Positions 6,645-8,317 of a DNA stretch of 8,317 nucleotides are shown in pieces. This DNA is from Puniceicoccales bacterium (lineage in GTDB: Bacteria > Verrucomicrobiota > Verrucomicrobiia > Opitutales > UBA953). The stretch is taken from assembly GCA_031289285.1 (NCBI GenBank), contig JAITPT010000235.1:1-8317 (forward strand). Reading direction: 5' to 3'. Each line of letters opens with the position of its first letter. Positions within the stretch are counted from its first letter, which is position 1. The notes below the pieces were generated by a model. It saw only the letters and a list, made by a program, of their open reading frames with translations. It had not been told where the DNA came from and searched no databases. A program made the position numbers and the translations under genes.

Positions 6645-6708
6645 GCTTTCTTGCTACTTTGAGTGGAAGCTCGGACGCCTCCAGCCCCGCATGGGGCGAG
6701 ATTATCGG
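6645..6708 (+). repeat. Dispersed structured repeat, copy R (head of the tandem array)
   Basis: The order is leading box (6645-6666, ending TTTGAGTGG), hairpin 1 TTGAGT-GGAA-GCTCGG (6659-6674, three U-G pairs), a 9-nt spacer, hairpin 2 GCCCC-GCAT-GGGGC (6684-6697) and the tail GAGATTATCGG. It is the mirror partner of the minus-strand copies at 66-129 and 570-637. Only this first copy in the array has the leading box and hairpin 1. Confidence 0.8.
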
Positions 6709-7125
6709 GTTTTCAGATGCTGGTGGTGTGTGTGTTGGTGCAATCTTGTGGTGGTCACGTGGTGGGCACTGCACAGGAAAGCTGCACGAACCGCAGCGAA
6801 GTCAAGTAATAAAATGGCTGCCTTTTAATTCGCCCCGCATGGGGCGAGATTAGCGGATTTCCAGATGCTGGTGGTGTGTGTGTTGGTGCAATCTTGTGGT
6901 GGTCACGTGGTGGGCACTGCACGGGAAAGCTGCACGAACCGCAGCGAAGTCAAGTAATAAAATGGCTGCCTTTTAATTCGCCCCGCATGGGGCGAGATTA
7001 TCGGGTTTCCAGATGCTGGTGGTGTGTGTTGGTGCAATCTTATGGTGGTCACGTGGTGGGCACTGCACGGGAAAGCTGCACGAACCGCAGCGAAGTCAAG
7101 TAATAAAATGGCTGCCTTTTAATTC
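6684..7125 (+). repeat. Three tandem copies of a ~148-bp non-coding unit
   Basis: Units are 6684-6831 (148 bp), 6832-6979 (148 bp) and 6980-7125 (146 bp). They differ by only a handful of substitutions (TTATCGGG/TTAGCGGA, CACAGG/CACGGG, CTTGTGG/CTTATGG) and a 2-bp GT deletion in the third. Each starts with the hairpin GCCCC-GCAT-GGGGC, carries CCAGATGCTGG (4-bp stem; one G-U in unit 1) and CACGTG, and ends with AATGGCTGCC and AATTC. Because 148 is not a multiple of three, any reading frame changes from unit to unit, which argues against coding. High identity implies recent duplication or homogenisation. Confidence 0.92.
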
Positions 7126-7205
7126 GCAAGCAATAAATGGGCAAAATGTTGCTCGTGTTGTAAGTGCATGATTTATCCGTAGTTGAGAGGCTGAAACTTA
7201 CTTCT

Positions 7206-7232
7206 CCCTTTCCCCCGCCTCCCCCGACCCCC
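7206..7232 (-). other. G-quadruplex motif in a polypyrimidine tract
   Basis: The minus strand reads five G, TC, five G, AGGC, five G, AAA, three G: four G-runs of at least three with loops of 2, 4 and 3 nt, which meets the canonical quadruplex rule. The surrounding plus-strand stretch (about 7201-7242) is almost pure C/T with three purine interruptions. It lies between convergent genes, not at a promoter. Confidence 0.65.
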
Positions 7233-7257
7233 TCCTCTCTCCGAATAATTAACCAGA

Positions 7258-7285
7258 CTAAAGATTTTGCCCTAAAGATTTTGCC
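7258..7285 (+). repeat. Perfect 14-bp tandem duplication
   Basis: CTAAAGATTTTGCC occurs twice back to back (7258-7271 and 7272-7285) with no difference. It is probably a simple slippage duplication. No binding site or gene is associated with it. Confidence 0.9.
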
Positions 7286-7302
7286 ATTGGGTCGTCGGGA
7301 CA

Positions 7303-7328
7303 TCCGATAATCTCGCCCTTGCAGGGCT
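7303..7328 (-). repeat. Hairpin repeat with GAGATTATCGG tail
   Basis: On the minus strand, GCCCT-GCA-AGGGC (7327-7315) is followed by GAGATTATCGG, the same arrangement as hairpin 2 plus tail in the other copies, but with a T-A pair replacing C-G at the top of the stem. No hairpin 1 precedes it. Confidence 0.75.
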
Positions 7329-7385
7329 TTGTGTGAGGGGGGGCTTTTCCGGGGGTTCCGCTGCGCTACACACTCGGTTATGCAC

Positions 7386-7404
7386 ATCTCGCCCTTGCAG
7401 GGCT
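7386..7404 (-). repeat. Second hairpin repeat, tail changed
   Basis: The same stem-loop GCCCT-GCA-AGGGC (7403-7391) is followed by GAGATG instead of the full tail. It is a direct repeat of 7303-7328 at a spacing of 76 bp, both on the minus strand, with a run of eight G (7337-7343 region) and GGGGGTTCC between them. Confidence 0.65.
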
Positions 7405-7407
7405 AAA

Positions 7408-7492
7408 CCTAAAAAACGGCAGTTGACTCGGGTCGTATTGCGGAAGCTGCTGGGGCATCTGCACCTGCCGCACTCCAACCGCCGTTTTTAGG
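7408..7492. terminator. 85-bp stem-loop, possible bidirectional terminator or small structured RNA
   Basis: The left arm (7408-7425: CCT, six A, CGGC, A, GTTG) and right arm (7476-7492: CAAC, C, GCCG, five T, AGG) pair over 16 positions, with one unpaired A and one A-C mismatch that is a G-U pair on the minus strand. The 50-nt loop has its own perfect stem TGCGG/CCGCA (7439-7443 with 7468-7472). A-tract and T-tract flanks mean GC stem plus U-run on both strands, as in a bidirectional terminator. The large branched loop is unusual for a plain terminator. Confidence 0.5.
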
Positions 7493-7520
7493 ATAAGGGC
7501 AACGGGCGTCTCCCACACAC

Positions 7521-7551
7521 AAAAAACGCCGACGCTCTTGGCGTCGGCGTT
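7521..7551 (-). terminator. Intrinsic terminator of the oxidoreductase gene
   Basis: On the minus strand a perfect 11-bp GC-rich stem (AACGCCGACGC at 7551-7541 with GCGTCGGCGTT at 7535-7525) closes a 5-nt loop CAAGA and runs straight into six T (7526-7521). It starts 66 bp after the stop codon of the minus-strand oxidoreductase gene. This is a textbook rho-independent terminator. Confidence 0.92.
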
Positions 7552-7617
7552 CTCTGTAGCGGTGTTTCGGGCGGTGTTACTAAACGCCCGCCCTTTTTCC
7601 GCCCTGTCCACTGGTGC

Positions 7618-8317
7618 TTACAACGACCAACCGGTGCGGTAGGTCGGGTAGAGCAGGGCGTCGGCGGCGGCATCGTTTTTGATGGTCTCCGTAACGGGGT
7701 CGAAGTGGATGGCGCGCCCTAATTGCAAGGCGATGTGCCCAAGATGCCCGACACTGGCACTGCGGTGAGCAGTCTCGGCGGGAGTGATAGTCTCGTTGCG
7801 GGAACGGATGCACTCGACGAAGTTGCTCTGGTGGTGATTGCTCCGGTAGGGATGGTATTCATTCCCGCCGATAACTTCGTCGAGAACCGACTTCGGGTTG
7901 GCGTCCAAACGACCGCGGTTGACATAGAGCCAACGCCCGTCTTCGCCGATAAACTTCGTGCCAGAGCTACTGTTGACTTCGATGATGAGACCGTCGGCGT
8001 ATGTGGCGCGGTAGTGGTAGTTGCGCTCTGCGTCGAACACGCCGTCCGTCGAGTAATCCACAGAGACCGGCTCGACCTTTACGGGGCCAGTATTGTCTTT
8101 GCCCGCGCCCCAGTGGGCGATGTCAACATGGTGGCCAACCCAGTCCATGAGGTTGCCGCCGCCGAAATGGAGCGTCCAGCGCCAGTTGTAGTGGACGACG
8201 CGTGGGTCGTAGTCGTGCCATTCGGCGGGGCCGACATAAAGGTCGTAATCGAGGTGCGAGGGCGGCTTGCCGTAGTTGGCGGGAGCTTTGCCGGCTCTGC
8301 CACCCCACGCGCCATGT
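7618..8317 (-). CDS. Gfo/Idh/MocA-family NAD(P)-dependent oxidoreductase, C-terminal part (5' end beyond the window)
   Basis: The 232 residues visible are the C-terminal substrate-binding/dimerisation part; the N-terminal Rossmann domain and the signal region, if any, lie outside. The frame is open from the edge (first full codon at 8316), so the methionine at 8148 is internal. Family features are clear: LDYDLYVGPAEWHDYDP, then HYNWRW, FGGGNLMDWVGHHVDIAHWG with the conserved His/Asp cluster, NFVECIRSR, AETAHRSASVGHLGHIALQLGR and a WDP-like HFDPVTE before the end. Members oxidise or epimerise sugars, inositols or glycosides using NAD(P); the Verrucomicrobiota/Planctomycetota paralogues are often secreted and of unknown substrate. 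It converges on the GH106 gene and ends at a strong terminator, so it is the last gene of its unit. Confidence 0.93.
   Translation of the reverse strand, partial: HGAWGGRAGKAPANYGKPPSHLDYDLYVGPAEWHDYDPRVVHYNWRWTLHFGGGNLMDWVGHHVDIAHWGAGKDNTGPVKVEPVSVDYSTDGVFDAERNYHYRATYADGLIIEVNSSSGTKFIGEDGRWLYVNRGRLDANPKSVLDEVIGGNEYHPYRSNHHQSNFVECIRSRNETITPAETAHRSASVGHLGHIALQLGRAIHFDPVTETIKNDAAADALLYPTYRTGWSL

Larger units (their letters stand above)
6548..7617. other. Gene-free, repeat-rich region between convergent genes
   Basis: The GH106 gene ends at 6547 and the oxidoreductase gene ends at 7618 on the opposite strand. The 1070 bp between them contains no recognisable protein. It holds a short 9-bp tandem repeat, a structured repeat that becomes a three-copy 148-bp array, a polypyrimidine/G-quadruplex tract, a 14-bp tandem duplication, two minus-strand hairpin repeats, an 85-bp stem-loop and the oxidoreductase terminator. 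Reading frames across the array arise from the repeat itself. Confidence 0.75.

Noticed and set aside
6634..7103. Small plus-strand open frames in the tandem array
   Set aside because: They translate the 148-bp unit, whose length is not a multiple of three, so the protein is not kept in frame from copy to copy.
6684..7125. CRISPR array
   Set aside because: Units are ~148 bp and nearly identical throughout; there are no short repeats with unique spacers and no cas genes in view.
7408..7492. Integron attC site
   Set aside because: The element lacks the conserved GTTRRRY/RYYYAAC core ends, and no integrase or cassette gene is present.

Overview
The window looks like a chromosomal stretch from a GC-rich, polysaccharide-degrading bacterium, most likely Verrucomicrobiota (Opitutales/Opitutaceae-like). 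This is inferred from gene content and not from any marker gene: a secreted family-106 glycoside hydrolase, a Gfo/Idh/MocA oxidoreductase of the kind multiplied in Verrucomicrobiota and Planctomycetota, an L-ribulokinase, and intergenic regions crowded with dispersed palindromic repeats.

Layout. Bases 1-659 carry no convincing gene. They hold two minus-strand copies of a structured repeat, a long imperfect palindrome (207-356) and further inverted repeats. Bases 660-3109 hold a minus-strand two-gene unit: a small membrane protein resembling the Mpv17/PMP22 family, followed after a 35-bp gap by L-ribulokinase (araB). A 132-bp divergent region (3110-3241) separates it from a plus-strand gene (3242-6547) for an exported 1101-residue GH106 alpha-L-rhamnosidase-like enzyme with a possible lipobox. 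Bases 6548-7617 are again gene-free and repeat-rich: three tandem copies of a ~148-bp unit, a minus-strand G-quadruplex motif, a 14-bp tandem duplication, two more hairpin repeats and an 85-bp stem-loop. An intrinsic terminator (7521-7551) then closes a minus-strand Gfo/Idh/MocA oxidoreductase gene (7618 to the window edge, 5' end missing).

Function. The protein-coding content fits pentose/deoxyhexose sugar use. The GH106 enzyme would release terminal L-rhamnose from plant or algal polysaccharide outside the cytoplasm. AraB phosphorylates L-ribulose from L-arabinose, a sugar often found with rhamnose in pectin. The oxidoreductase could act on a released sugar or derivative. AraA, AraD, a transporter and a regulator are not in view, so a joint pathway is inference.

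The most unusual content is non-coding. A two-hairpin element (hairpin 1 with a GGAA loop, 8-9 nt, hairpin 2 of GCYCY/RGRGC type, then a GAGATTATCGG-like tail) recurs on both sides of the three-gene block. Base changes in its stems are compensated, which is visible evidence that the folded form is conserved.
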